Origin: Okeania sp. SIO1I7
GTDB taxonomy: Bacteria; Cyanobacteriota; Cyanobacteriia; Cyanobacteriales; Microcoleaceae
Assembly: GCA_010672585.1 (NCBI GenBank)
Contig: JAAHGF010000022.1
Span: 62,001 to 126,000 of the forward strand
Direction of reading: 5' to 3'
Length of the DNA: 64,000 nt
Below, piece by piece: positions 8,069 to 18,393 of this stretch. Position numbers and translations under genes: made by a program. Positions within the stretch are counted from its first letter, which is position 1; every line of letters starts with the position of its first letter. The notes beneath the pieces are model-generated. The model ran no database searches. It was not told the origin of the DNA and worked only from the letters and a program-made list of their open reading frames with translations.

Positions 8069-9481
8069 TTATTTATTAAATTCAATCCGCTCATACCACT
8101 CCAATAATACCTGTGCTAACATCATCGAATCGTGACGAACAAAACCAGTTTCTTCATCCTCATACATCACATTAGTCAAAAGCATTTTCCTGCCTAAATT
8201 TCTGACTGCTTCACGGTCAAGAAAAACTGGATGAGAATCTTCTCGAGCATAACGAACTAATGCTTGTGCTGAAGGACTTTTTCCCTGAACTAAAACAGTA
8301 TCAAATAATCGCTTACCAGCCGCAACATCAATAGCACGAATATGGTCAGCCACAGTATATCCAGTAGTTTCTCCAGGCTGAGTCATAATATTACAAACAT
8401 AAATACTAGGAATATTTCTAGAAGCGTTCGCGTTAGCGGTGCGGAGCATTATCGCCTCAGCAATTTCCGGCACTAATAAATTAGGAATCACGCTAGTATA
8501 TAAACTACCAGGGCCAATAATAATATAGTCAGCTTCTTCTATTGCCTGTAAAACTTTGGGCAAAGCCAGAGGATGTTCAGGAGTACAGCCAATTTTGACA
8601 ATTTTTCCCCTGGCCTCAGTAATATTAGACTCACCCTCAATACGTCGTCCATCAGCCAATTCTGCCCACAAATTAACATCAGTAAGAGTAGCAGGTAAAA
8701 CCTGACCCCTGATAGCCAAAACTTGAGAACTAGCAGCTACGGCCTGTTCCAAATCTCCAGTAACTTCACTCATCGCCGTAAGAAAAAGATTGCCAAAACT
8801 ATGTCCCACCAAACCATCACCAGCACGAAACCGATACTGAAACAGCTCAGTTAACAACTTTTCCTCATTAGCCAGAGCCGCCAAACAATTACGAATATCT
8901 CCTGGTGGTAGTACGCCTATCTCTCGGCGCAACCTACCAGAAGATCCACCATCATCTGCCACCGTCACAACAGCAGTAATATTAGCACTGTAATCCTTGA
9001 GACCTCTTAACAAGGTGGAAAGACCTGTACCTCCACCAATAGCAACTATCTTTGGACCTCGATTTAATCGTCGATGGGCAAGTAACCGGTCCACCAGTTT
9101 TTCCTCTCCCTCTGGTATTAACACCTGAGTAATGGAATTAATACTACGATTTTGACCCCAGAAGATAAAAAGTAATCCAGCAAAGATAATTATTGGCCCG
9201 GAAATATAATTAGGAACTATAGTCGTCACCCACCCCAAAAATTGTTTAAGTAGCCGTAGGGTGTAAAAAATTGGAGTCATTCCAGTCCATATTGATAGAC
9301 CTAAGCTAGTGAGTAGTACGCCAGCAGCACTCAAGAGTAACCACCGCTTGATAAATAATCCTGGAGATAGCCATTTAAACCATTGACCAATTATCTGAGA
9401 GTTAGTCTGACGACGTTTTGCAACAAAAAAATTACTTTTGAGAAAGATACGCAGAGTTTTCTTTACTAAACCAGTTGACAT
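8069..9481 (-). CDS. yvcK: YvcK/CofD-like protein with N-terminal membrane helices
   Basis: The C-terminal 330 residues form a CofD-like domain of the YvcK (gluconeogenesis factor) family, which binds UDP-sugars and affects cell-wall and carbon metabolism in other bacteria. The glycine loop [10 protein letters not shown] starts near residue 147, followed by [13 protein letters not shown] and GHSFGNLF. Two hydrophobic segments (about 46-66 and 95-110) anchor it in the membrane, as in other cyanobacterial homologs. Near residues 343-353 the peptide [10 protein letters not shown] interrupts a conserved region between EIAEAI and the IYVCN motif. It is encoded by a palindromic GCGTTCGCGTTAGCGGTGCG repeat. 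The frame stays open, so the insertion is tolerated. It is cotranscribed with tsaE. Confidence 0.9.
   Translation of the reverse strand: MSTGLVKKTLRIFLKSNFFVAKRRQTNSQIIGQWFKWLSPGLFIKRWLLLSAAGVLLTSLGLSIWTGMTPIFYTLRLLKQFLGWVTTIVPNYISGPIIIFAGLLFIFWGQNRSINSITQVLIPEGEEKLVDRLLAHRRLNRGPKIVAIGGGTGLSTLLRGLKDYSANITAVVTVADDGGSSGRLRREIGVLPPGDIRNCLAALANEEKLLTELFQYRFRAGDGLVGHSFGNLFLTAMSEVTGDLEQAVAASSQVLAIRGQVLPATLTDVNLWAELADGRRIEGESNITEARGKIVKIGCTPEHPLALPKVLQAIEEADYIIIGPGSLYTSVIPNLLVPEIAEAIMLRTANANASRNIPSIYVCNIMTQPGETTGYTVADHIRAIDVAAGKRLFDTVLVQGKSPSAQALVRYAREDSHPVFLDREAVRNLGRKMLLTNVMYEDEETGFVRHDSMMLAQVLLEWYERIEFNK
8424..8452. repeat. short GC-rich repeat inserted in frame in yvcK
   Basis: GCGTTCGCGTTAGCGGTGCGG differs sharply in base composition from the surrounding gene. 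It resembles other GCGTTAGCG palindromic repeats in the window, such as that near 57957-57977. It adds about ten residues to YvcK at a surface-loop position between conserved blocks. Confidence 0.7.
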
Positions 9482-9589
9482 AGCAATATTAGCCTTAGCT
9501 TGATTAAGGACAAATTTTACAAAAATAATATCTACAATAAAGAATATTCTGGCAGTATTATGGCGCTTCAGAAATTACATACTCCCACA

Positions 9590-10842
9590 CTAAGTTGGCG
9601 CTATAGTGTCGGCTTCTCGTTTCGTAGCCCTGCCATTGCATCGGGATCCACGATCTTTAAAGACGGAATGCCCTACCGCCCTATTTTTGATATTTATCGC
9701 TGCATTTCCTACGGAATGCTACGCAAACAAGTCGCGGTCTATTACTATGCCGCAGTGTGGGCAAGAATGAGTTCGTATGTTTAATTCTTTATCGACTTTT
9801 TTTCCACAGTTTGAGCAATCTTGGCTGGTATTTCTGGGGTTCACTGCTATATTTTTCACCTCCAGCATTTCCGGCTTTGACAGTTAAAATAGTTAGAAAT
9901 TTTCCCCATCCTACATCATTAATTGACTTACTCAAAAGGGTCTTTGCTAGCTCTTTAATATTTAAATTTTCATGGGCGATAACTTCAGCTTTTGATAACA
10001 ACTCATTTGCTGTTTTAAAGTGCAAATCTTTACGTTTATCGGCTACCTTTTTATGTTATTTGGCAACAGCGTTGACAGCTTTTAACCATCTTCTACTACC
10101 TTTCTTTTTACGAGATAAACGTTTATGTAGAGTCTTTAATCGCTGCTGAGATTTTCGATAGTATTGAGGTATGGGGACAGATTCTCCTTCACTTGTGACT
10201 AAAAATTCCTTCAACCCCATATCAATTCCCAGAGTATTTTTTAATGTAGGTTCAACTTCACTTGTTAAAGCTGGAACTGATTTGTATTCTAGGGATAAAG
10301 TCACATAATAACCATCAGCTTTACGACTAATCGTAACAGTTTTAATTATAAACCCTTCTGGTATTGGACGATGCTGAATTAACTTTACCTTTCCAATTTT
10401 GGGTAAATTAATTTTATTTCCTTCAATACAGTCAAGTTTGATTTGAGGATAAGTAAAACTACGATAACGGCTTGTTTTCTTAAACCTTGGTCTTCCTAAT
10501 TTATGTCCACTTTTATCTGCTTTAAACCATCGTTCAATTGCAAGTTTTACCCGTTTTATGCAATCTTGTAACACCTGAGAATGAATCAGCTTGTAGGAAG
10601 GAAACTTGTCTTTGGTATTGACCAAATCTTTTTTTTGAGAGTAATAATCTGGATTATCTCTTAGTTGAGGAATTGGCATGCACCTTGGGACAAGAGTTAA
10701 CTGAACAACGGTTTTCTTCCCACCATGAGAATCTTTCACTTAACCGATAGTTATACTGCCGACGCAACAATTCCAACCACATTTCTATTGTGGCTAACTG
10801 TTCTTTATTGGGCCTTAATTTATATTGGTAGGCAGTGCGCAT
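9590..10842 (-). pseudogene. tnpB pseudogene with several frame breaks
   Basis: Read on the minus strand, the sequence is a complete but broken TnpB. The N-terminus (MRTAYQYKLRPNKEQ) begins at 10842, with a frameshift between about 10740 and 10654. A long RuvC N-terminal part follows (GIDMGLKEFL), with an in-frame TAA at 10056 in AVAK*HKK. A one-base A insertion lies near 9840 before the zinc ribbon. The GTTTGCGTAGCATTCCGTAGGAAA repeat (9705-9730) interrupts the DRDL-NAAINI catalytic motif and adds a stop. The tail (GSRCNGRATKRE) ends at about 9590. It is clearly inactive and belongs to a different subgroup from the copies at 2.2 and 18.4 kb. The forward-strand open frames here are shadows. 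Confidence 0.85.
9705..9730. repeat. 26-bp short repeat (TTTCCTACGGAATGCTNCGCAAAC type)
   Basis: Copy inside the tnpB pseudogene, between DRDL and NAAINI. Other copies lie at 11358-11382, 16962-16986, 17911-17935, 17966-17990, 18076-18098 and 61672-61695. Confidence 0.85.
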
Positions 10843-11499
10843 GGTGGAAAATTTCCTGGGTTATAGCAAGATAATAATACAAATTTTTCAACTAGGGCAA
10901 AGGCTTCTGCTGGGATGTTGGCCAATTGAATTGGCATCGAACCCATTCAATTTGCTGCCGATTCATCCGCCAAATCTGCATATTATGGCGTGAGGTTTCT
11001 CGGCGATTCAGCTAAATTTTTTTGAGATGAAATGCCTTAACGAAGTCAGAACTCAGAAGTTGTTTTTGTAATGGGGAGCGGGTCTCCTCGCCATATCCAA
11101 TCGACCAAGAGAAGAAAAAAATTCCTTTTAAGCCAATCCTTTTCTTTTCAAGGAGAGGTAATTCTAAATTCTAAATTCTAAATTATTGAAAGTATTTGTA
11201 ACATTATTTTTTGAAAATGGTATAAAAGAAGGCAAAGTTTAGAGAAGAAAGGCTGACTAAATCTCAAAGTTTGAGACTTTTATTTTGCCCCCTTGCTATA
11301 CTGCCAACAAAATCTGTTATGGAGCTACGCATTAAGTTTAGGACATAAATAGAAGCTGTTTGCGCAGCATTCCGTAGGAAAACCCTTTTGTATTTCTCTG
11401 CTGCCTATTGCCTGTTGCCTGTTGCCTTGCGCGTAGCGCTATACTTACTGCCTGCTTTTTTAAGGCCAATACATTATTGTGGACTGTTATGTGTAAACG
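10843..11499. other. repeat-rich spacer before the Mla-like ATPase gene
   Basis: No gene seen. It contains a copy of the TCTCTTGGTCGATTGGATAT repeat in reverse orientation (about 11078-11115) and three ATTCTAA words (11163-11185). It also has the short GTTTGCGCAGCATTCC repeat (11358-11382), and a CCTGTTGCC run ending in GCGCGTAGCGC (11404-11443). The region from 10843 to 11070 shows nothing recognisable. Confidence 0.65.
11358..11382. repeat. short GTTTGCGCAGCATTCCGTAGG repeat
   Basis: Intergenic copy of the family found inside the two tnpB pseudogenes, here 120 bp before an ABC ATPase gene. Confidence 0.85.
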
Positions 11500-12297
11500 A
11501 TGAACCACGAACCTATAATCGAACTGAAAGGAGTTAGTAAGTCATTCGGGTCTAATGTTGTTTTAGATGAAACAGACTTAACAATTTATCGCGGGGAAGC
11601 ATTGGCAATTATTGGTCCATCTGGAACAGGTAAATCCACAGTTCTCAGAATTATTGCTGGTTTATTGACTCCTGATGCTGGAGAAGTTTATGTCCAGGGA
11701 CAGCGACGAGTTAGATGGATGGATGATTTGAAAGATCCAATTACTATTGGTATGGTCTTTCAAAATGCCGCTCTGTTTGACTCGCTGACAGTAGAAGAAA
11801 ATGTGGGCTTTCTTTTGTATCAACAGAGTAAGTTACCACATTCCCAAATTCAGGAGTTGGTGCAGCAGAAATTGGAAATGGTGGGGTTGGGTAATATTGG
11901 CGATCGCTATCCGGCAGAGTTATCTGGTGGGATGCGTAAAAGAGTGAGTTTTGCAAGAGCAATTATGACTAATCCAGAAAATCCCCATGATGACCCAGAA
12001 ATATTATTGTATGATGAGCCAACCGCAGGCTTGGACCCCATCGCTTCTACTGTAATTGAAGATTTGGTACGTCACTTACAATATGTAGATGGTGGTTGTA
12101 GCACTTATGTAATGATTACTCATCAACATAGTACCATTCGTCGCACAGCAGACAGAATTGTATTTCTTTATCAGGGTAAAGTGCAGTGGATTGGTACTGT
12201 GGATGAAATTGATACGGTGGATAACCCTTTGGTACAACAATTTTTTACAGGCAGTGTAGATGGGCCAATTAAGGTATTGGATAGAGGTTTGAAGTAG
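11500..12297 (+). CDS. MlaF-like ABC transporter ATPase (lipid import)
   Basis: This 265-residue ATPase resembles MlaF and plant TGD3, the motor of MCE-type importers that move phospholipids between membranes. Walker A is GPSGTGKS at residues 39-46. The signature is LSGGMRKRVSFARA near 147 and Walker B is ILLYDEPTAGLDP near 168, followed by the H-loop MITHQHS. The LSGGM variant with an adjacent MRKR is typical of the Mla group. The next gene, 271 bp downstream on the same strand, encodes an MCE substrate-binding protein, which supports the role. No MlaE-like permease is in the window; in cyanobacteria it is often encoded elsewhere. The ATG at 11500 gives a normal N-terminus. Confidence 0.9.
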   Translation: MNHEPIIELKGVSKSFGSNVVLDETDLTIYRGEALAIIGPSGTGKSTVLRIIAGLLTPDAGEVYVQGQRRVRWMDDLKDPITIGMVFQNAALFDSLTVEENVGFLLYQQSKLPHSQIQELVQQKLEMVGLGNIGDRYPAELSGGMRKRVSFARAIMTNPENPHDDPEILLYDEPTAGLDPIASTVIEDLVRHLQYVDGGCSTYVMITHQHSTIRRTADRIVFLYQGKVQWIGTVDEIDTVDNPLVQQFFTGSVDGPIKVLDRGLK

Positions 12298-12568
12298 CAC
12301 TCAGCACTCAGCTATCAGCTATCAGCTTCTCTGGCGTGTATAATGGGGCATCCAAACCCCCATAAAAGACGCACCACTAATTTTTCAAATTCATAGTGGG
12401 GAACTTAAACCCTTGATTTTTTTTAGCACTACAGTTAAATGCTGGTAAGGGTCGCATTCCGGAATGTCCAAGCTGATAGCTGGTTAAAGACCAGAAAAAT
12501 TAATAGATTTAGAGCAAAAACTTAACAGATACATATAACTATAGCTTATTGATAATTTTGGGGAAACT

Positions 12569-14020
12569 ATGCGATCGCGAACAGCTAGAGAAGGTTCAGT
12601 AGGTTTATTAACTTTGCTAGGATTAGGTTTATTTGGTGTATTGGTGCTTTGGTTGAGGGGAGTAAACTTAGGCCAACGTAGTTATAAGGTAATAGTGGAA
12701 TTTGAAAGTGCATCTGGTATGGAGCTAGGCACATCGGTTAGATATCGAGGTATTAATGTTGGACAGGTAGTAGGAATTAAACCAAGGCCAAATGGAGTAG
12801 ATATTAGTCTAGAAATTAAACCTGAAGATTTAATTATTCCTAGTGATGTATTTATTCAAGCAAATACATCTTCATTTATTGGTACTGCGGTGATAGATAT
12901 TACTCCTAGAGGTAGAATACCAGAATCAGAAATTTCTGCTGGTCCTTTATCCTCTAATTGTCCGGAAATAATTATCTGTAATAATGATCGTTTACAAGGG
13001 CAAGCAGGAGTAGAAATACAGCAACTATTAAGAGCAGGAATTCGTTTAATTGATCTATATAGTGACCCAGAGTTATTTAGTAATGTCAAAATAATTGCTG
13101 AAAATACAGCTAATGCTTCTGCAGAAGCTTCTAAGCTAACAAAACAACTGACTGATTTATCAGAAACTATTAGAGGAGAAGTGCAAGGTATAAGTCAATA
13201 TTTAAGAGAAGATGTTGATGAAATAACAGGAATTATTAGAGCCGAAGTGGGTGGTTTAACTCAAACTTTAGAAGAAGAAATAGGTGGTTTGACTAATACT
13301 TTGGAAGGGGAAATAGGTGGTTTGACTAATACTGTCGAGAGAGATTTGGATAGCCTGACTAAAACTGTAGAAAGAGAAGTAAATGATATTTCTAATAACA
13401 TAGCAAATGTGACTAAAACGATGCAAGAATCTACAGCAAAAGTTTCCGAGGCAGCGATAGCTTCAGCAAATTCTGTAGAGGAAGTAGCGAAAAAAGTTAG
13501 TTTGACAGCAGAGCAGGTTAATTCAATTGTTAATACAAATCGTTCTACTCTTATAGCAACTTTAGATAATATTGAAAAAACGACGGAAGAGTTAGCAGTG
13601 TTAATGGAAAGTTTAAGTCCGATAGTGAGCGATATAGAAAGAGGAGAATTGATTGGTAATTTAGAAATATTATCAGCAAATGCAGTAGAAGCTTCCGCTA
13701 ATCTAAGAGATATTTCTAGTGACTTAAATAGTTCTACAAATATAATTATGTTGCAACAAACATTAGATTCAGCTAGAGCAACATTTCAAAATGTGCAAAA
13801 AATGACATCAGATTTAGATGATTTAACTGGGGATGATAGATTTAGGAGAAGTCTTAAACAAATTATTAATGGATTAGGTGATTTATTCTCTTCAACAAAG
13901 CAGTTAGAGCAGCAAACTCGGATGGCAAAAAATATTGAAACTTTGTTAAAGGATAGTGGCAATTCAGAGGTTAGTAAATTAGACATCTCTGGAAAAGAGG
14001 GGGGAGGGGGTAGGGAGTAG
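12569..14020 (+). CDS. MCE/MlaD-family lipid-binding protein
   Basis: This 483-residue protein has one N-terminal membrane helix (about 12-30) and an MCE domain (about 38-115, with FESASGMELGTSVRYRGINVG). A long coiled-coil tail follows, like plant TGD2 and MlaD relatives that bridge the periplasm. Residues about 220-275 contain a degenerate repeat based on EIGGLTNTLEG. The last residues, after about 470 (LDISGKEGGGGRE), are encoded by an end of the TAGACATCTCC repeat family followed by G-rich sequence, so the native C-terminus was probably replaced by a mobile repeat. It pairs with the ATPase gene upstream. A HIP1 site (GCGATCGC) covers codons 2-4. Confidence 0.88.
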   Translation: MRSRTAREGSVGLLTLLGLGLFGVLVLWLRGVNLGQRSYKVIVEFESASGMELGTSVRYRGINVGQVVGIKPRPNGVDISLEIKPEDLIIPSDVFIQANTSSFIGTAVIDITPRGRIPESEISAGPLSSNCPEIIICNNDRLQGQAGVEIQQLLRAGIRLIDLYSDPELFSNVKIIAENTANASAEASKLTKQLTDLSETIRGEVQGISQYLREDVDEITGIIRAEVGGLTQTLEEEIGGLTNTLEGEIGGLTNTVERDLDSLTKTVEREVNDISNNIANVTKTMQESTAKVSEAAIASANSVEEVAKKVSLTAEQVNSIVNTNRSTLIATLDNIEKTTEELAVLMESLSPIVSDIERGELIGNLEILSANAVEASANLRDISSDLNSSTNIIMLQQTLDSARATFQNVQKMTSDLDDLTGDDRFRRSLKQIINGLGDLFSSTKQLEQQTRMAKNIETLLKDSGNSEVSKLDISGKEGGGGRE

Positions 14021-15163
14021 GGTTCAAGAATTTATAATTTATAATTTATAATTTAGAATTACCTATCCTTTAAAATGAGTAGGATTGAGTCAAAGGAAAA
14101 TTTTTCTTCTCTTGGTCGATTGGATATGGCGAGGAGACCCGCTCTTGACAGAGCCGCTCCGAAGATCGCCATCCCTCGACCACTTTTTATTCTCTTAAAA
14201 GAGGAGGCTTTCAACCACAATTTTTCGGTAAATAATTGATAATTTTTGTGCAATAATTGATTTAATTTTTTATTATTGGAGATGTCTATTATGTCCGCTT
14301 GAATACAGAGTAGGGAGTAGAGATAATAGAGATATTTTCCCTGTGTAAAAGGATAGGTTTTTTCATCAGTAATTATCCGGACTTGATATTATAGAAACCG
14401 CCTGGTTGGTGTTTGATAATTAGTGCGAGCATCTTGCTCGCGTAAGGAAAAGTAATTAATTACAGCGGTTCCCGTTGCCCGTGAGGTACACCAGTCGCGG
14501 GCAAGATGCCCGCATTACAATATTTGCATTATTTACCCTGTACCTCATTTGCCAGAAATATGCTGTAATTATTAATTATTGAAGAAAACTATGAGCGATA
14601 GCTCTATAGAACCCCTAACCGGATCTTTTCTTGAAATACTTTGGCTGACAGAAAGCCGTTTTCACCCAGCCTAACAACTATAAGGGTTGCTGGAAACCGA
14701 AAAATTATGAACTTAGGACTATTCACCAATGCCGCAACTTATTACTCTATTAACTTGTTATCTGTCAATAGCCATAATTACTTAAGCATTTCTACTTGTC
14801 TAAAATTTATCGTTTTGAGATGATTCACCAATGCCCAAAAATGTAAATATTCTGGATGATATTAACGTAAATACTTGCTTGTAGCTTTATTCAAGACAGA
14901 ATCTTTTACTTTTAAACACAAAATTAGCACAATACCTTATGTACAAACTATGATACCAAATGCCTAAAATAACGCAAGTGCGTGAAATATTTTGTAATAA
15001 TTTGGGGAAAATCGGAACTTGTTTGATTAAAATAAATAATTTTAATTACTGATGTGATAAGTTAAATCTATAGTTTTCCCTTCTTGTCTAATTTTGAGGC
15101 GTGAAACTACTTTTGGATGATTGGCGATCGCCTGACTGACAAAGGGGTTCTATAACTCAAAAT
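14021..15163. other. long spacer of decayed repeats
   Basis: No gene seen over 1.1 kb. It starts with ATTTATA words (14030-14057), then a copy of the TCTCTTGGTCGATTGGATAT repeat (14105-14144). A half element ending GGAGATGTCTATTATG lies near 14278-14293. Two versions of the GCGGGCAAGATGCCCGC palindrome follow (about 14428 and 14495). The stretch 14530-15120 is plain AT-rich sequence, with a HIP1 site near 15124. Confidence 0.6.
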
Positions 15164-15275
15164 TTACAGCAGATTCCACTAGGCGTGAGATAAACCCATC
15201 GCGGGCTTTCCGGCCCGCACTTGCATTCATTTAATTGTTAATATCTGTACTTCATGTACTTGGAATCTGCTGTAA
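15164..15275. mobile_element. 112-bp MITE-like element, TTACAGCAGATTCCA ends
   Basis: TTACAGCAGATTCCA (15164-15178) and TGGAATCTGCTGTAA (15261-15275) are perfect 15-bp inverted repeats around a GCGGGCTTTCCGGCCCGC palindromic core. A half copy lies near 6033-6047. No clear target duplication is visible. Confidence 0.8.
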
Positions 15276-15361
15276 GTAATATGAAAGGCGAACGGCCGAA
15301 AGCTTGCGCATAACTATAGTTAACGCCCCTACTGACTTTTGACTTCCGTGAAACGCTATAT

Positions 15362-16321
15362 TTATTCCTGCAGAGCAGCTAGAACTTGGTCGTGAATTAT
15401 CCCATTACTAACAACCACACCACGATTATCAACCATCTTCGCTCCATCAGCAAAATTTAACGGTTTACCATAAAGGTCAGAAACACGTCCTCCAGCTTCT
15501 TCCACAACGATCGCTCCAGCAGCATGATCCCAAATATTCTCCCGATAGTTAGGAGACTTCGGTGAAGGCAAACGTAAATATAAAGCAGCTTTTCCAGATG
15601 CCACAATACCGTACTTTGCTTGAGAGTCTACCCGTACAGAAGGTGCAGTAATACCCGCAGCTTTCGCCACTGCATTCTGACGGTCTTGGTCCCCGTGGGA
15701 ACTTTCCACACTTTCCACAAACCGGAGATTAGTAGTATCACCCGCTTTCACAACATGAATAGGAGTCAATTCACCTCCTGCTATTGGCATCATTGCTGCT
15801 CCTTCACCCCGCACCGCTACATACAGCATCCCTGGTTGATTATTTTCTACTGGCATTGCTGGACAAGCTAACACCCCTACTTTCACTTCTCCTGCTTCCA
15901 CCAATGCCAACGCTACTGCATATTGGTCTTGACGTAAAAACCCTTTTGTGCCATCAATGGGGTCTAAAGTCCAATAACGAGGTCCGACTTTACCGTTACC
16001 TTGGTTAATCCACTGTACTATTTGTTCTGGAGTAGCATCTGCTATCTGTTCTTTTACATAATTTGTCACTTTTGTCAAATTTTCTGCCATCTCTGGAGTT
16101 TGTAATTCAGTGGCGTCTTCTTCTCCTACCACTGGATCGTCTGGAAAGGTCTCACCCAAGGCTTTGCAAATCAATGCTTGAGCGCCATAGTCAGCAACAG
16201 TTACCGGACTTTTATCACCTTTTTCCATTGCAGGGGGAATGTTTCCACGAACCTGTTCGCAGAGTTTTGCTGCTGCTAGAGCAGCTTCAATTGCTATTTG
16301 TTTTTCGCGTTCGTAAGCCAT
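15362..16321 (-). CDS. 3'(2'),5'-bisphosphate nucleotidase (inositol monophosphatase superfamily)
   Basis: This 319-residue enzyme matches the Hal2/CysQ-type branch, which hydrolyses 3'-phosphoadenosine 5'-phosphate left by sulfate assimilation and is inhibited by Li+ and Na+ in known members. Metal-site residues are visible: GEED (66-69), LDPIDGTKGF (119-128, D120 and D123) and the late WDHAAGAIVVEEAGG motif. The insert between GEED and the DPIDG box is long, as in Hal2 proteins rather than short IMPases. The start ATG at 16321 gives a normal helix (MAYEREKQIA). Some activity on inositol phosphates cannot be excluded. It is monocistronic. Confidence 0.88.
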   Translation of the reverse strand: MAYEREKQIAIEAALAAAKLCEQVRGNIPPAMEKGDKSPVTVADYGAQALICKALGETFPDDPVVGEEDATELQTPEMAENLTKVTNYVKEQIADATPEQIVQWINQGNGKVGPRYWTLDPIDGTKGFLRQDQYAVALALVEAGEVKVGVLACPAMPVENNQPGMLYVAVRGEGAAMMPIAGGELTPIHVVKAGDTTNLRFVESVESSHGDQDRQNAVAKAAGITAPSVRVDSQAKYGIVASGKAALYLRLPSPKSPNYRENIWDHAAGAIVVEEAGGRVSDLYGKPLNFADGAKMVDNRGVVVSNGIIHDQVLAALQE

Positions 16322-16929
<608 letters not shown>

Positions 16930-16961
16930 CATAACGTTACAAGTCGATGTTTACTTCCTGC

Positions 16962-16986
16962 TTTCCTGCGGAATGCTGCGCAAACA
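16962..16986. repeat. short repeat inside the tnpB pseudogene C-terminus
   Basis: TTTCCTGCGGAATGCTGCGCAAAC, between the zinc-ribbon domain and the AGSKHRLV tail of the decayed TnpB. Confidence 0.85.
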
Positions 16987-17910
16987 AGTGAGGCCGTCGG
17001 CGGTTACTCATCCACAGGCATTCATGCACAAGCATTCACGGTCGAGCCGACCGCATTTCTTAAATTTATACTGGCGTTTAAATCTCTATCTATTGACCTA
17101 CCACAATCTGGGCAGTTATAAGTTCTCAGATGCAAGGGCATATCTTGAACGTGACCGCAATTAGAACAAGTCTTAGAAGATGGAAAGAATCTATCAACTA
17201 CTACTAGATTGCAACCGTACCATTGACATTTGTATTTAAGCTGTCTCCGAAATTCATAAAATCACTATCTGCTATCTGATTTCGCTAGCTTATGATTGGC
17301 TAACATCCCCTTGACGTTTAAATCTTCACCCACCCCTCTAGCTCCCCTCCCGGGAGGGGATGGGGGTGGGTTGTGGTTTTTGGCTAAGTATTTTGTCAGT
17401 TTATGAAGTGCGTCTTGACGGATGTTTGCTACTTTTCTGTGCAACCTGGCTATCTTCCGTTGTGCCGCCCTCCAGTTAGCAGAACCCACCTCTTTATGAC
17501 GATTTAGATATTGCAGCCTAGACAACTTGGCTTCAAATCTATGATACGCTCTAACACTTTCAAAGACTTTTCCGTCACTTAATGTAGCTAAGGTTTTCAC
17601 TCCTAAATCTACACCAACTACATCAGTTTTTTTTGGTGTAGTGTCAGGGTAAAATTCATAGCTACAGCTAATATACCAATCACCTGCTTGTCTACTAATG
17701 GTGATTTTTTTAGTTGTTGCTTCAATCGGTTCATAAGTTTTGACCATACCAATAAAAGGTAATTTGTGACTCCATCCGTTTAGTTCTATTGGTTTTCCGC
17801 AATTATCTATTGTGTTTGCGTTTGCTTCCGCATCCCGTAGGGAAGCATCTCCGTTGGAAAAGAATCAGACCTACCTTTCTTCTTAAATCTTGGATATTTA
17901 CCCAACCCTT

Positions 17911-17935
17911 GTTTGCGCAGCATTCCGTAGGAAAA
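17911..17935. repeat. short repeat in tnpB pseudogene, encodes SYGMLRKQ
   Basis: GTTTGCGCAGCATTCCGTAGG on the plus strand; read in frame by the minus-strand gene. Confidence 0.85.
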
Positions 17936-17965
17936 GAACCTCTTAAATGCTTCACCTAAGTTTAT

Positions 17966-17990
17966 GTTTGCGCAGCATTCCGTAGGAAAA
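17966..17990. repeat. short repeat in tnpB pseudogene, encodes FPTECCAN
   Basis: Identical core to the copy at 17911 but read in a different frame, showing that the family has more than one open frame. Confidence 0.85.
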
Positions 17991-18075
17991 GCATATTGAT
18001 AGACCCTAGAGGACAAGTTTTTCATCCAAGGATAAAGAGGTTTTGTGTGATTGGTAAAAACTTCTCTCAACTTAC

Positions 18076-18098
18076 GTTTGCGCAGCATTCCGCAGGAA
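18076..18098. repeat. short repeat in tnpB pseudogene, encodes SCGMLRK
   Basis: GTTTGCGCAGCATTCCGCAGG, the third copy within 190 bp. Confidence 0.85.
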
Positions 18099-18274
18099 GC
18101 ATTGGGTTTATAACCATTTTTATAAGCGACATTCCACAAGCTTAAACCCCAGTTATAACACCATCTGGTATAACCAGCGTGTTGAGCCATCAGGGTTTTT
18201 TGTTTGTTATTGAGTTTGAGCTTTGTACGAATTGACGTGTACATATTTCTAGCCGTTCTGCTAAACTTACCCAA

Positions 18275-18393
18275 ACTTACCCATGAATGATTGCATGAGC
18301 TTTGGAGCTAGCTTCCTGTCTCACAGAAGACCACTGACCGCAGTCTGTAACTTATCTTCTCCACAGGCTTAAAATCGCTTGAAACTCAAGCTA
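18275..18393 (-). other. candidate tnpB 3' end and guide-RNA region
   Basis: These 119 bp lie downstream of the intact tnpB stop and upstream of the next, decayed copy. In IS200/IS605 elements the guide (omega) RNA is made from this position and ends at the transposon right end. Short inverted words are visible (GACCACTGACCGCAGTC), but no boundary can be set by eye. Confidence 0.35.

Larger units (their letters stand above)
16930..18274 (-). pseudogene. tnpB pseudogene riddled with short repeats
   Basis: On the minus strand a TnpB closely related to the intact neighbour can be followed from MGKFSRTARNMYTSIRTKLK (18274) to AGSKHRLV (about 16935). Four copies of the GTTTGCGCAGCATTCCG repeat are inserted: 18076-18098, 17966-17990, 17911-17935 and 16962-16986. 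A related GCTTCCGCATCCCGTAGGGAAGC palindrome lies near 17824-17846 and coincides with a frame change. They encode SCGMLRKRK, AFPTECCANIN and FSYGMLRKQ in the protein. A CTCCCCTCCCGGGAGGGG repeat (about 17330-17370) replaces the segment before the catalytic Glu, reading PPPSPPGRGARGVGEDLN. Two in-frame stops lie near 17265, before the zinc ribbon. It is inactive. Confidence 0.85.

Noticed and set aside
9500-10149. Forward open frames of 94 and 130 residues
   Set aside because: They are antisense to the broken tnpB and include a short dispersed repeat.
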